A stretch of DNA of 36,080 bases from Comamonadaceae bacterium (GCA_030528485.1 JAUMYU010000019.1:1-36080), one strand, 5' to 3'; shown: positions 16,651 through 26,421, counted from the stretch's first letter. Notes: generated from the letters alone by a model not told the origin. Translations and numbers: made by a program.

Positions 16651-16746
16651 CAAAAAAAGCTTGGCTACCGGGCACCACGCCCCTGGCTAGCTAAAACGAC
16701 CTTTTCGAGCCTGAAAATCCAGACTCCGGTCGCCCCACGATGAAAG
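16651..16746 (-). ncRNA. Structured direct repeat, copy B (candidate small RNA, hemP 3' region)
   Basis: This ~96-bp partner of copy A begins 7 bp after the hemP stop when read leftward. It shares the 18-nt start block, the GCGACC...GGTCG pairing (5 bp) and the ending AGCCAAGCTTTTTTTG. The hairpin before the T-run is GGGC-GTGGT-GCCC with outer GCTA/TAGC pairs. The middle has diverged from copy A while pairing blocks and ends are kept, which argues for a structured RNA rather than a fresh duplication. Confidence 0.5.
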
Positions 16747-16753
16747 GATTGCG

Positions 16754-16930
16754 CTACTTGGTCAAAATGAGCTTGCCCAGCTTGGTGGCTTGCAAGCGAT
16801 ACGTCACGCCGTTGTGCTGGATCGTGACCGACTTTTGGCCGCGCAGCAGATCAAGGCTGTCGAGCGTGGCTGGCGGCAGGCTGCGCCCTGCATCAAACGT
16901 CTGAGCTGTGGACTTGATGGTTGCAGTCAT
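16754..16930 (-). CDS. hemP: Hemin uptake protein HemP
   Basis: This small protein of 58 residues starts MTATIKSTAQTFDAGRSLPP. The C-terminal half, DSLDLLRGQKSV followed by IQHNGVTYRLQATKLGKLILTK, matches the HemP family (SxxLLxGxxxVxIxHxGxxYxLRxTxxGKLILTK). HemP is a short protein of bacteria using haem iron; in Burkholderia it is linked to activation of haem uptake genes, but the mechanism is not settled. No haem receptor genes follow. ATG 16930 is preferred because the 21 residues upstream do not fit the family. Transcription probably starts at a Fur-controlled promoter about 75 nt upstream. Confidence 0.85.
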   Translation of the reverse strand: MTATIKSTAQTFDAGRSLPPATLDSLDLLRGQKSVTIQHNGVTYRLQATKLGKLILTK

Positions 16931-17010
16931 CACGAATCGCAAGAAAAGGGTAAAGATAAAAATCCGGCCAGCGATGCGACGCGTAACGCGCACATCGCAG
17001 CAACAGGTGA

Positions 17011-17039
17011 ATAATAAGAATTACTCTTATCCTCATCAA
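17011..17039 (-). promoter_or_regulatory. Fur-type iron-regulated promoter of hemP
   Basis: Read leftward: -35 TTGATG (17039-17034), a 17-bp spacer, and -10 TATTAT (17016-17011). The spacer and -10 are covered by GATAAGAGTAATTCTTATT (17031-17013), an imperfect palindrome matching 13 of 19 positions of the Fur box consensus GATAATGATAATCATTATC. Iron-loaded Fur bound here would block RNA polymerase, so hemP would be expressed in low iron. Confidence 0.72.
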
Positions 17040-17273
17040 GATTTTTCTCAATATCCCCTACTCTTTATCGGGTTTTATCGGCCCCGGCGCCTGTTCAGGC
17101 TGTTCTAGCCCTTTGCTGCCGCCTTTTTGCAAGATAGCGTTCAACACAGCTTCAGACCCAAAAATGACCGTCTTGCAGGTGTATTCTTGGCTGGGCATTG
17201 TTCTGCACTTTCCCTCTTTTCCCTCGGCACCCACACCCATGCTGGCGGGCGCTGCGCCTCTCGCTACTCTCTC
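17040..17273. other. Intergenic leader before uracil permease
   Basis: This is the rest of the 343-bp gap between hemP and the permease gene. TTTATCGG occurs twice at 17065-17081. I see no convincing promoter for the permease and no riboswitch-like structure. Confidence 0.4.
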
Positions 17274-18569
17274 ATGTTCCACTGGACAGAAAAATCCCCT
17301 CAAGCCCTTGAGCATGGCGGCGTGATCGCCCCTGATGAGCGCCTGCCCTGGCCGCAAACCTCCATCATGGGCGTGCAACACGTCATTGCCATGTTTGGCT
17401 CCACCATCCTGGCTCCCATCCTCATGGGGTTCGATCCCAATGTGGCGGTGCTCATGAGCGGCATCGGCACATTGATTTTTTTCCTCATCACCGGCGGCAA
17501 AGTACCCAGCTATTTGGGTTCCAGCTTCGCCTTCATCGCGGTGGTCTCTACCGCCACGGCTTATGCGGGCAGCGGCCCCAACCCAGCCATCGGGCTGGCC
17601 CTGGGCGGGATTGTGGTGTGCGGCCTGCTCTACACGCTCATCGGCGTGGCCGTGCATGCCATTGGCACGCGGTGGATTGAGCGGCTGATGCCGCCTGTTG
17701 TGACGGGCGCCATCGTCGCTGTCATTGGCCTCAACCTGGCATCCATTCCTGTCAAGAACATGGCGGCCAACAATTTTGAGAGCTGGATGCAGGTGCTCAC
17801 TTTTGTCTGCATCGCCCTGGTGGCCGTGTTCACACGGGGCATGGTGCAGCGCCTGCTGATTCTGGTGGGCCTGGTTATCGCCAGCGTGATGTATGTACTG
17901 CTCACCAACGGGCTGGGCTGGGGCAAGCCGGTGGATTTCAGCGGCATTTTCAACGCGCCCTGGTTTGGCTGGCCCAGCCTGAGCGCGCCCGTGTTCGATG
18001 GCAAGGCCATTTTGCTGATTGCGCCCGTCGCCATCATTTTGGTGGCCGAAAACCTGGGCCATATCAAAGCCGTCACCGCCATGACGGGCCGCAATATCGA
18101 CCCCTACATGGGCCGCGCCTTTATTGGCGATGGCGTGGCCACGATGGTCAGCGGCAGCATGGGCGGCACGGGCGTGACGACTTATGCGGAAAACATCGGC
18201 GTCATGGCCGCTACGCGCATTTACTCCACCGCCATCTTCCTCGTGGCTGCGGCGCTGGCGATCTTGCTGGGTTTTTCGCCCAAGTTTGGCGAGCTGATTC
18301 GCGCCATTCCCATCCCCGTCATGGGCGGGGTTTCCATCGTCGTCTTCGGCTTGATCGCCGTGGCGGGCGCGCGCATCTGGGTGGAAAACAAGGTGGACTT
18401 TGCGCAGAACAAAAACCTCATCGTCGCAGCCATCACCTTGATCCTGGGCACGGGGGATTTCACGCTGAAGTTCGGCGACTTCGCCTTTGCAGGCATTGGC
18501 ACGGCCACGTTTGGCGCGATCTTGCTGTATGCCTTGCTCGATCGCGGCTCCCGCTCCAATGCCCAATAA
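17274..18569 (+). CDS. uraA: Uracil permease, NCS2 family (UraA-like)
   Basis: The 431-residue nucleobase:proton symporter of the nucleobase/ascorbate transporter (NCS2) family is close to UraA in length (429). Visible motifs are QHVIAMFGSTILAPIL near the N-terminus, VPSYLGSSFAFIA, the substrate-site AENLGHIKAVTAMTGRNIDPYMGRAFIGDG and the following GGTGVTTYAENIGVMAATR. It imports uracil across the inner membrane. ATG 17274 (MFHWTEKSPQ) is chosen; the frame extends 49 codons upstream into sequence unlike the family. The next gene starts 40 bp downstream. Confidence 0.92.
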   Translation: MFHWTEKSPQALEHGGVIAPDERLPWPQTSIMGVQHVIAMFGSTILAPILMGFDPNVAVLMSGIGTLIFFLITGGKVPSYLGSSFAFIAVVSTATAYAGSGPNPAIGLALGGIVVCGLLYTLIGVAVHAIGTRWIERLMPPVVTGAIVAVIGLNLASIPVKNMAANNFESWMQVLTFVCIALVAVFTRGMVQRLLILVGLVIASVMYVLLTNGLGWGKPVDFSGIFNAPWFGWPSLSAPVFDGKAILLIAPVAIILVAENLGHIKAVTAMTGRNIDPYMGRAFIGDGVATMVSGSMGGTGVTTYAENIGVMAATRIYSTAIFLVAAALAILLGFSPKFGELIRAIPIPVMGGVSIVVFGLIAVAGARIWVENKVDFAQNKNLIVAAITLILGTGDFTLKFGDFAFAGIGTATFGAILLYALLDRGSRSNAQ

Positions 18570-18609
18570 GCCCTACTGCCTTCCTCCCCCTTGCAGAGAT
18601 TGATTTGCG

Positions 18610-19305
18610 ATGAATTTGCTCTTTCCCGCCCCCGCCACCCCTTGTGTTTCCATCCTGGGCCAGTCCCAGAGCTTTCCCGTGCACCGCATTTACTGCGTAG
18701 GCCAGAACTACGCCAAGCATGCGCAGGAAATGGGCAGCAGCGGCCGCGAGGCGCCTTTTTTCTTCATGAAACCCGCCGATGCCATCGTCCACGTGCCCGC
18801 TGGCGCAACGGGCGAGATGGCCTATCCCAGCCTGACGCAAGACTTGCACCACGAAGTGGAGCTGGTCGTCGCCCTGCACAAAGGCGGCCAGGACATCGCC
18901 GTCGAACACGCGATGGAACACGTTTTGGGCTACGCCGTCGGGCTGGACATGACGCGCCGCGACCTGCAAGCCCAGCAGAAAAAAGCCGGGCGCGCCTGGT
19001 CCATCGCCAAAGGCTTTGAGCAAAGCGCGCCGCTAGGCCCCATCGTGTTGCGCGCGCAAGCGGGCGATATCGAGAACGCCGCGATCACGCTCAGCGTCAA
19101 CGGCGCTGCCCGACAGGAAGGCAACACCGCCGAGCTGATCTGGAAAATCGCCGAAGTCATCTCCACCCTCTCGCGCGCCTGGCGCCTGCAAGCGGGCGAT
19201 TTGATCTTCACCGGCACGCCCGCTGGCGTGGGCGCAGTCACCCCGGGCGATGCCATGCTGGGCCGTATCGCGGGCCTGCCCGATCTGCACGTGCGGGTGG
19301 TTTGA
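18610..19305 (+). CDS. Fumarylacetoacetate hydrolase family protein
   Basis: The 231-residue enzyme is of the FAH fold. Visible are IYCVGQNYAKHAQEMG, FFMKPADAIV, the metal-ligand pattern HHEVELVV, GYAVGLDMTRRDLQ and IFTGTPAGVGAV, which end the active site. These enzymes cleave C-C bonds of beta-diketo acids such as fumarylpyruvate (NagK type, gentisate pathway), or decarboxylate oxaloacetate. The short length and motifs suit fumarylpyruvate hydrolase or FAHD1-type oxaloacetate decarboxylase. No other catabolic genes lie near, so the substrate is open. Confidence 0.87.
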   Translation: MNLLFPAPATPCVSILGQSQSFPVHRIYCVGQNYAKHAQEMGSSGREAPFFFMKPADAIVHVPAGATGEMAYPSLTQDLHHEVELVVALHKGGQDIAVEHAMEHVLGYAVGLDMTRRDLQAQQKKAGRAWSIAKGFEQSAPLGPIVLRAQAGDIENAAITLSVNGAARQEGNTAELIWKIAEVISTLSRAWRLQAGDLIFTGTPAGVGAVTPGDAMLGRIAGLPDLHVRVV

Positions 19306-19316
19306 TTTCAACCAAA

Positions 19317-19393
19317 AAACAAATCAAAGGAAAACCCATTTCAATACCATCATGCCGAAATAGGTTATTTTTATTTCCTATTGATTTGTAAAA
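19317..19393 (+). repeat. Interspersed palindromic repeat copy R3
   Basis: The left arm is ACAAATCAAAGGAAAA, the centre AATACCATCATGCCGAAATA and the right arm TTTCCTATTGATTTGTAAAA. The block follows the direction of both flanking genes. It ends 21 bp before the DUF2304 start codon. Confidence 0.9.
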
Positions 19394-19414
19394 ACAGCGC
19401 CCGACGCTCTCGCC

Positions 19415-19894
19415 ATGGCCCCTTTTCACCTCACCACCTCGCTGCTGGGCGTTGGCCTGGCCGTTGCCATCGTGTGGCTGATCCGGCGCGATGACTTGTA
19501 CATCCGCCACGCCCTGTTCTGGTTCGCCGTGGCCGCCGCTGCCGCCGTGTTTGGCCTGTGGCCGCGCAGCCTGGACTGGATTGGCCAATGGGTCGGCGTG
19601 CAATATTCCCCCGCCCTGGCCTTGCTAGTTGGCGTCATCGGCTTGTTTCTCAAAGCCTTGCATATGGACGTGACCAACACCCGCCTGGAGATGGAACTGC
19701 TATCCCTCGCTCTACGAAGGCTTTGGCCTGCCCGTGGCCGAGGCCATGGCCAGCGGCACGCCGGTGGTGACTTCGGCCCTGTCCTCCATGCCCGAAGTGG
19801 CCGCAGGCGCGGCGCGGCTGGTCGATCCCCACGACAGCGAAGCCATCGCCAGCGCCATTGCGCAAGCCCTGCAAGACCGCGCCTGGCGCGATAG
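19415..19894 (+). pseudogene. Truncated DUF2304 membrane protein fused to out-of-frame tail
   Basis: The first ~95 residues match a DUF2304 membrane protein: three hydrophobic segments (~8-23, 33-50, 63-82) and the start of the C-terminal helix (TNTRLEMEL). After about position 19700 the frame runs on for 60 residues in Arg/Gly-rich sequence with no family features. That sequence is the wrong-frame reading of a glycosyltransferase tail. DUF2304 genes commonly sit next to glycosyltransferase genes, so a deletion between the two explains the junction. Whether the truncated membrane protein still works is unknown. Confidence 0.8.
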
Positions 19895-20000
19895 CGCCCG
19901 CGCCCTGGGCCTGCAACGCGCCGCCCAGCTCACCTGGGAGCGCACCACCGCCGAAACCATTGCGTTGTACCAACAAGTCATGGCCGCCCCCAAGCGTTGA
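19701..20000 (+). pseudogene. C-terminal remnant of a GT4-family glycosyltransferase
   Basis: The frame beginning at 19701 reads YPSLYEGFGLPVAEAMASGT and continues to a natural end at 20000. This is the nucleotide-sugar-binding motif (E-x7-E) and C-terminal helix region of glycosyltransferases of the group 1/GT4 type. The N-terminal two thirds are missing, and the fragment joins DUF2304 coding sequence directly. An ATG lies at 19734, but the fragment lacks the acceptor domain and cannot be a working transferase. Confidence 0.85.
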
Positions 20001-20035
20001 AGGCGGCCTTGGCGCAGCGATCTTGAGGATAGGCC

Positions 20036-22426
20036 CTAAAACTCGCGCCAATGCTGCAAACGCAGGCCCAGGGCAATCACCATCAGGCTGGCGCCGACAT
20101 CGGCAAACACCGCCATCCACATGCTGGCCAGGCCCGCCACAGCCAGGGCCAGAAAGGCGATCTTGATGCCCAACGCCAGGGCGGTGTTGCGCACCAATAC
20201 GCGGTGGGTGTGGTGCGAGAGGCGCACCAGCGTGACAATGCGCGCCAGCGCACCGTTCATCAGCACCACGTCGGCAGCCTCCATCGCCACATCGGCGCCG
20301 GCATGGCCCACGGCGATGCCGATGTCTGCGGCGGCCAGTGCGGGGGCGTCGTTGATACCATCGCCCACCATCGCCACGGGGCCATTGGCTTGCAGGGTTT
20401 TCAGCCACGTCAGCTTGTCCGATGGCAGCAGCTCGCCGTGGGCCTGCGCCACGCCCGCCGCCTGCGCGCAAGCGGCCACGGCCTGGGCATGGTCGCCCGA
20501 GAGCATCACCGTTTGCACACCCAGCGCATGCAGCGCGGCCACCGCCTCGCGCGCCTGCGGTTTGAGGGTATCGGCCACGGCGTACAAGGCCAGCACTTCG
20601 CTATCTCCCGCACCGCCATCGCGCACCAACAGGCTGACGCTGCGGCCTTGGTTTTGCTGCTCTTGCAAACGGGCCTGTACGCGCTCGGGCAGGGGCTGGG
20701 CCAAGGCGCGCGGGCCGACCAACCGCATGCTTTGACCTTGCACCAGGGCTTGCACGCCCTGGCCGGGCAGGTCGCGGAAATTGGCCACGTCAATGCGAGG
20801 GGGCGCGGGGTTATCGCAAGTGCCTGGGCAGCCAGCGTGCGCACCGCTGGCGTCGCCTTGCCCTTGCTCGGCCTGTCCCTGCGCAGCCAAGCCGCGCGCA
20901 ATGGCCTGGGCCACGGGGTGGTCGCTGTGCGCCGCCAGCGCCTGCGCCCAGCGGTGGCCCAGCTCGGGCGCGGGGGCTTGCGCATCCGCGCTGGCCTCCA
21001 GCAGCCACTCCTGGGCCACCAAGGCAGGCTGGCCGGTGGTCAGCGTGCCGGTTTTGTCAAACGCCACCGTGCGCAGGCGGCGCGCGCCTTCCAGATACAC
21101 CCCGCCTTTGACCAGCAGCCCAAGCTGGGCCGCGCGGGAGAGGGCGCTGACGATGGTTGCAGGCGTGGCGATGACCAGCGCGCACGGGCAGGCAATCACC
21201 AGCATCACCAACGCCTTGTACAGCGCCGCCTGCCAGCCCCAGCCCGCCAACAGCGGCCCCAGTACCGCCACCGCCAGGGCCAGCGCCAAAACGGCGGGCG
21301 TGTAATAGGCGGCGAAACGATCCACCGCCGCCTGCATGGGCGCACGCGCGCTGTGCGCTTGCTCCACAGCTTCGATGATGCGGGCCAGTTGCGTGTCGTG
21401 CGCGGCGGCGCTCACACGCACCAGCAGCACACCGCTTTCGTTCAGGCTGCCGGCGTACACCGTATCGCCCTCGCCCTTGTCCACGGGCAGGCTCTCGCCC
21501 GTCACCGGCGCCTGGTTCACCGCGCTGCGCCCTTGCAGCACCACGCCATCGAGCGCCAGCCGCGCGCCGGGCTTGACGCGCACCACCGCCCCCGGCAGCA
21601 CCTGCGCCGCCGGGCGCTTGCTCCATTGGCCTTGCGCGTCTTGCACTTCCACCTCGGCCGGCGCCATATCCAGCAGGCGGGCGATGGCGCCACGGGCGCG
21701 ATCGACGGCGCGCGCTTCCAAATGCTCGGCCAAGGCATACAAGGCCATCACCATCGCCGCCTCCGGCCATTGGCCAATGGCAAACGCCCCCGTGACCGCC
21801 ACGCCCATCAAGGCACTGATGCTCAAGCGCCCCCGCCGCAGGGCCTGCAAGCCCTTGAGGTAGGTGGGCCAGCCCGCCAACACCACCGCCAGCAAAGCCA
21901 GCGCCATGCCCCAGGGGCGCAGCGCCTGCGGCAAAAAGGCATGGCCCAGCTCCGCCCCCAACGCCAGGGCCAAGGCCATGCCAATGCGCACAGGCCCCGG
22001 CGGCGTACGCAGCCAGCGCCACGCTGCCGCCCACGGCGCGCGCACGGCAACAGGCGGTGCGGCGGATGGCACTGATGCATCCACAGCAGATGCCTTGAAT
22101 GCCGCTTCGCGCCCCATGCCGCAGCCGCAGCCCGCACTTTCGGCACTGCCGCTGCAACCAGCCTCAGGCGCGGGCGATGCAGGCGCCGCGCCGCCTTCCA
22201 TCACCCGCTCAGGCTCAAACCCCGCCGCGCGCAGCGCCGCTTCGGCCTGCGGCAGGGCCTGGGGCTGGGCCTGCATCGTCAGCGTGCGTTCGATAAGGCG
22301 AAATTGCAGCCGCCCCACGCCCTCCACCCGCGCCAGGATGGCGCGGATTTCGCTTTCCTCCACCGGGCAATCCATTTGGGGGATGCGCCAGGTGACCTGG
22401 GTCAAAATAGTTCGCGTTGCATTCAT
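20036..22426 (-). CDS. cadA: P1B-type Zn2+/Cd2+/Pb2+-exporting ATPase CadA
   Basis: The 796-residue heavy-metal ATPase has an N-terminal metal-binding domain with MDCPVEE (Cys20) and a cysteine-rich linker (Cys91, Cys100, Cys102). The CPC transport motif is at 413-415, the phosphorylation motif DKTGT at 457-461, SDHP at 501-504 and GDGINDAP near the C-terminal third. DCPxEE and CPC point to the Zn/Cd/Pb group. A Cys-containing insert (Cys533, Cys537) lies after SDHP. I chose ATG 22426; an upstream ATG lies in the promoter itself. The gene is divergent from its likely regulator cadR, with a shared MerR-type operator. Confidence 0.93.
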   Translation of the reverse strand: MNATRTILTQVTWRIPQMDCPVEESEIRAILARVEGVGRLQFRLIERTLTMQAQPQALPQAEAALRAAGFEPERVMEGGAAPASPAPEAGCSGSAESAGCGCGMGREAAFKASAVDASVPSAAPPVAVRAPWAAAWRWLRTPPGPVRIGMALALALGAELGHAFLPQALRPWGMALALLAVVLAGWPTYLKGLQALRRGRLSISALMGVAVTGAFAIGQWPEAAMVMALYALAEHLEARAVDRARGAIARLLDMAPAEVEVQDAQGQWSKRPAAQVLPGAVVRVKPGARLALDGVVLQGRSAVNQAPVTGESLPVDKGEGDTVYAGSLNESGVLLVRVSAAAHDTQLARIIEAVEQAHSARAPMQAAVDRFAAYYTPAVLALALAVAVLGPLLAGWGWQAALYKALVMLVIACPCALVIATPATIVSALSRAAQLGLLVKGGVYLEGARRLRTVAFDKTGTLTTGQPALVAQEWLLEASADAQAPAPELGHRWAQALAAHSDHPVAQAIARGLAAQGQAEQGQGDASGAHAGCPGTCDNPAPPRIDVANFRDLPGQGVQALVQGQSMRLVGPRALAQPLPERVQARLQEQQNQGRSVSLLVRDGGAGDSEVLALYAVADTLKPQAREAVAALHALGVQTVMLSGDHAQAVAACAQAAGVAQAHGELLPSDKLTWLKTLQANGPVAMVGDGINDAPALAAADIGIAVGHAGADVAMEAADVVLMNGALARIVTLVRLSHHTHRVLVRNTALALGIKIAFLALAVAGLASMWMAVFADVGASLMVIALGLRLQHWREF

Positions 22427-22433
22427 GCCGCCC

Positions 22434-22464
22434 ATTGGAAACCCTGGAGCCGCTCCAGGGTCAA
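22434..22464 (-). promoter_or_regulatory. MerR-type cadA promoter and CadR operator
   Basis: Read leftward: -35 TTGACC (22464-22459), a 19-bp spacer and -10 TCCAAT (22439-22434). The spacer is filled by a perfect palindrome with 10-bp arms, ACCCTGGAGC and GCTCCAGGGT, around one base (22441-22461). The long spacer with a dyad is the hallmark of MerR-family activation by DNA untwisting. Only 7 bp separate the -10 from the cadA ATG. Confidence 0.88.
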
Positions 22465-22491
22465 GCGGTTTTTTCAACCCCTGCCCGCCCC

Positions 22492-22947
22492 ATGAAAATC
22501 AGCGAACTGGCCCGCGCCACCGCCACCCCGGTTGACACCATCCGCTATTACGAGCGCGAGGGCCTGCTGCCCGCCCCCGCGCGCAGCGACAGCAACTGGC
22601 GCTGCTACGGGCCAGAGCACGCCGAGCAACTGGCCTTCATCCGCCAGGGCCGGGGGCTGGGGCTGTCGCTGCAAGAAATCAAAACCCTTTTGCGCTGGCG
22701 CGAGCAGCCCTGCGCCAATTGCGGCGCCGTCAATGCGCTGGTGGACGAACACATCCGCCACATCGGCCAGCGCATCCGCGAGCTGAGCGCCCTCAAGCGC
22801 CAGCTCCAGGCCCTGCGCGCACGCTGCGCCGAGCAGCGCGACGTGGCCCATTGCGGCATCCTGCACGGCATGACCGAGCAAGCCCAGCAAGCCGCCACAG
22901 CGCCGCCCCCGCCGCAAAACGTCCACGCCCACACGCCGCCAAGCTAA
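22492..22947 (+). CDS. cadR: MerR-family Cd(II)/Pb(II)/Zn-responsive regulator CadR
   Basis: The 151-residue MerR-type activator has an N-terminal winged helix-turn-helix ([28 protein letters not shown]) and a dimerisation helix (~80-112). Metal-binding cysteines Cys77, Cys112 and Cys121 match the three-cysteine pattern of CadR/PbrR proteins; Cys74 and Cys38 are extra. A C-terminal tail rich in Pro, Ala and His may add metal ligands. It is divergent from cadA across a MerR-type operator, so it most likely represses cadA without metal and activates it with Cd, Pb or Zn. No clear ribosome site precedes the ATG. Confidence 0.92.
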   Translation: MKISELARATATPVDTIRYYEREGLLPAPARSDSNWRCYGPEHAEQLAFIRQGRGLGLSLQEIKTLLRWREQPCANCGAVNALVDEHIRHIGQRIRELSALKRQLQALRARCAEQRDVAHCGILHGMTEQAQQAATAPPPPQNVHAHTPPS

Positions 22948-23095
22948 GAGCGCGCTCAAAAACCGCGCATCGCGCCCCGCATTGCCCCGCCGCCAGCAAC
23001 GGCCATCCAGCAGTGCAAAAATCCGCAATGCAAGAGCGCCCAGTGGCCGCTTTGCACCCATTCCCCTCGATTTCTCCCTAGAAAGGATCAAGCCC

Positions 23096-23596
23096 ATGAC
23101 CCAAGTCACCCTCAAAGGCAGCCCCGTCGAACTGGCAGGCGCGCTGCCCCAAGTCGGCCAAACCGCCCCCGCGTTCACGCTGGTGGGCAGCGATCTGAGC
23201 GATGTCACGCTGGCCCAATTCGCGGGCAAGCGCAAAGTGCTCAACATCTTCCCCAGCGTCGATACGCCCGTGTGCGCCGCCTCCGTGCGCGCCTTCAACC
23301 AAGATGCGGCCAGCCTGCCCAACACCGTCGTACTGTGCATCTCCGCCGATCTGCCCTTTGCCCAGGCGCGCTTTTGCGGCGCCGAGGGGCTGAGCAACGT
23401 CGTCAACCTCTCCACCATGCGCGGCGCGCGCTTCATGAAAGACTACGGCGTGGAGCTGGCCAGCGGCCCACTGGCAGGCGTGACCGCCCGCGCCGTGGTC
23501 GTGCTTGATGAGAACGACAAAGTCCTGCACGTGCAGCTCGTGCCCGAAATCGCCCAAGAGCCTGACTACGCCGCCGCCAAAGCCGCCTTGGCTTAA
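23096..23596 (+). CDS. tpx: Thiol peroxidase Tpx
   Basis: The 166-residue periplasm/cytosol-type atypical 2-Cys peroxiredoxin reduces organic hydroperoxides and H2O2 using thioredoxin. The peroxidatic Cys60 lies in [16 protein letters not shown] and the resolving Cys94 in [17 protein letters not shown], matching E. coli Cys61 and Cys95. It starts at ATG 23096 after a good ribosome site (GAAAGGA). It is monocistronic, with a strong terminator about 50 bp past the stop. Confidence 0.96.
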   Translation: MTQVTLKGSPVELAGALPQVGQTAPAFTLVGSDLSDVTLAQFAGKRKVLNIFPSVDTPVCAASVRAFNQDAASLPNTVVLCISADLPFAQARFCGAEGLSNVVNLSTMRGARFMKDYGVELASGPLAGVTARAVVVLDENDKVLHVQLVPEIAQEPDYAAAKAALA

Positions 23597-23648
23597 CCTC
23601 CACCGACACCCACCCGCGCAGCGCACCGCCGCCGCGCGCCCATCCGCA

Positions 23649-23681
23649 GCAGATGCCGCCCCAGGCCGCATCTGCTTTTTT
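23649..23681 (+). terminator. Intrinsic terminator after tpx
   Basis: GCAGATGC pairs with GCATCTGC across an 11-nt loop, followed by T6 (23676-23681). Confidence 0.88.
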
Positions 23682-23817
23682 ACGCCCAAGCGCCAACCAT
23701 CCTGCCAACCAGCTCGCCATCCGCCACGCCCCCTGAACACCCCCTGCAAGCCCCTCCCGCATGCCAAACCATCGGTTAGGATCAGCCCTCACCCCGGCGG
23801 CCTTCCCCCGCCTCATA

Positions 23818-25181
<1,364 letters not shown>

Positions 25182-25227
25182 ACCCCGCCTGCGCAGCCAG
25201 CCAGCCCCTGCAAGACCACCCGCCAAA

Positions 25228-25304
25228 ATACCAATCAAAAGAAATGAAACTACCATTTTTCGGCAATATTATCTGGATGTGGAATTTCCTATTGATTGAT
25301 AAAA
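25228..25304 (-). repeat. Interspersed palindromic repeat copy R5
   Basis: The ends are TACCAATCAAAAGAAA and TTTCCTATTGATTGATAAA. The centre, read leftward, is ATATTGCCGAAAAATGGTAG. This is the only copy between co-directional genes whose block runs against transcription. It ends 15 bp before the prmB ATG. Confidence 0.88.
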
Positions 25305-25319
25305 AGCAAACCGTTCGCC

Positions 25320-26276
25320 ATGCCTGCCAACGCACCCCTCTCCCTGGCCCAACTCGTCACCCAAGCCGCCCGCCAGCTTGACGCCGCCCAGCTCAGCTAC
25401 GGCCACGGCACCACCAACGCCTGGGACGAAGCCGCCTGGCTCGTGCTCTGGCGCCTGGGCCTGCCGCTGGACACCGACCTGGACGGCCCCGCAGGCAACA
25501 CCCCCATCGCCGCGCCGCAACAAGCCGCCGCCCTCGCCCTCATCGAGCGGCGCATCGCCGAGCGCACCCCCGCCGCCTACCTCACGCAAGAAGCCTGGCT
25601 GCACGGCCTGCCCTTCTACATCGACGAGCGCGCCATCATCCCCCGCAGCCTCATCGCCGCCCCCCTGCTGGACGGCCACTTCGACGCCTGGCTGCCCGCG
25701 CCCGCGCCAGAGCACACCGCCGAAAGCGCCCCCCGCGTGCTGGACCTGTGCACCGGCAACGGCAGCCTCGCCATCATCGCCGCCCTGGCCTGGCCCGACG
25801 CCCGCATCGACGCCCTCGACATCAGCGCCAACGCCCTTGCCGTCGCCGCCATCAACTGCCGCAAACACGGCGTGCAAGAGCGCGTGCGCCTCATCCAGTC
25901 CGACGGCCTGCAAGCACTCGATCCCGCCCGCGACCGCTACCACCTCATCCTCTGCAACCCGCCCTACGTCAACAGCCAAAGCATGGCCGCCCTGCCGCCC
26001 GAATACCGCGCCGAGCCAGACCTGGCCCTCGCAGGCGGCCCCGACGGCATGGACTTCATCCGCACCCTGCTGCACGCCCTGCCCCCCTACATGCAGCCGC
26101 ACGCCCCGCTGGTGCTGGAAATCGGCCACGAACGCCCCCACTTCGAGCGCGCCTTCCCCCAGCTCAACCCCCTGTGGCTGGAAACCGACGCCGGCAACGA
26201 CCAGGTGCTCGCCCTCACACGCGAAGATTTGCAGCAGTTGCCGCCGCTGTCGCAGTTGCAGCAACCGGCCCGCTGA
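25320..26276 (+). CDS. prmB: Ribosomal protein uL3 N5-glutamine methyltransferase PrmB
   Basis: The 318-residue SAM-dependent methyltransferase modifies a glutamine of 50S protein uL3. SAM motif I is LDLCTGNGSLAI at 141-152, the acidic loop is DALDIS at 164-169, and the glutamine-recognising NPPY is at 213-216. The longer N-terminal helical domain and the motif YLTQEAWLHGLPFYID separate it from PrmC-type (HemK) enzymes. ATG 25320 is chosen; an upstream TTG falls inside repeat R5. dapE-prmB adjacency is common in related bacteria. Confidence 0.92.
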   Translation: MPANAPLSLAQLVTQAARQLDAAQLSYGHGTTNAWDEAAWLVLWRLGLPLDTDLDGPAGNTPIAAPQQAAALALIERRIAERTPAAYLTQEAWLHGLPFYIDERAIIPRSLIAAPLLDGHFDAWLPAPAPEHTAESAPRVLDLCTGNGSLAIIAALAWPDARIDALDISANALAVAAINCRKHGVQERVRLIQSDGLQALDPARDRYHLILCNPPYVNSQSMAALPPEYRAEPDLALAGGPDGMDFIRTLLHALPPYMQPHAPLVLEIGHERPHFERAFPQLNPLWLETDAGNDQVLALTREDLQQLPPLSQLQQPAR

Positions 26277-26421
26277 CCAAACGCTTTGGCACACCCCCCA
26301 AGCATGCGGTGAATCAACGCGCATTCCCCGCATTTCGTGCGGAGAATGCATTGGCGCACCTCTGGTTTGTGACGCTGGCCCCAGCATCGACCCCGCACCC
26401 TCAAGGACAAGGCGCCCTCTT

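Noticed and set aside
16526..16746. Guanidine-II (mini-ykkC) or glycine riboswitch as an explanation of the tandem repeats
   Set aside because: ACGA occurs in both units, but not as the loops of two short hairpins, and none of the conserved glycine-riboswitch blocks is present.
16526..16746. CRISPR array
   Set aside because: There are only two units, they have diverged internally, and no regular spacer pattern exists here or elsewhere in the window.
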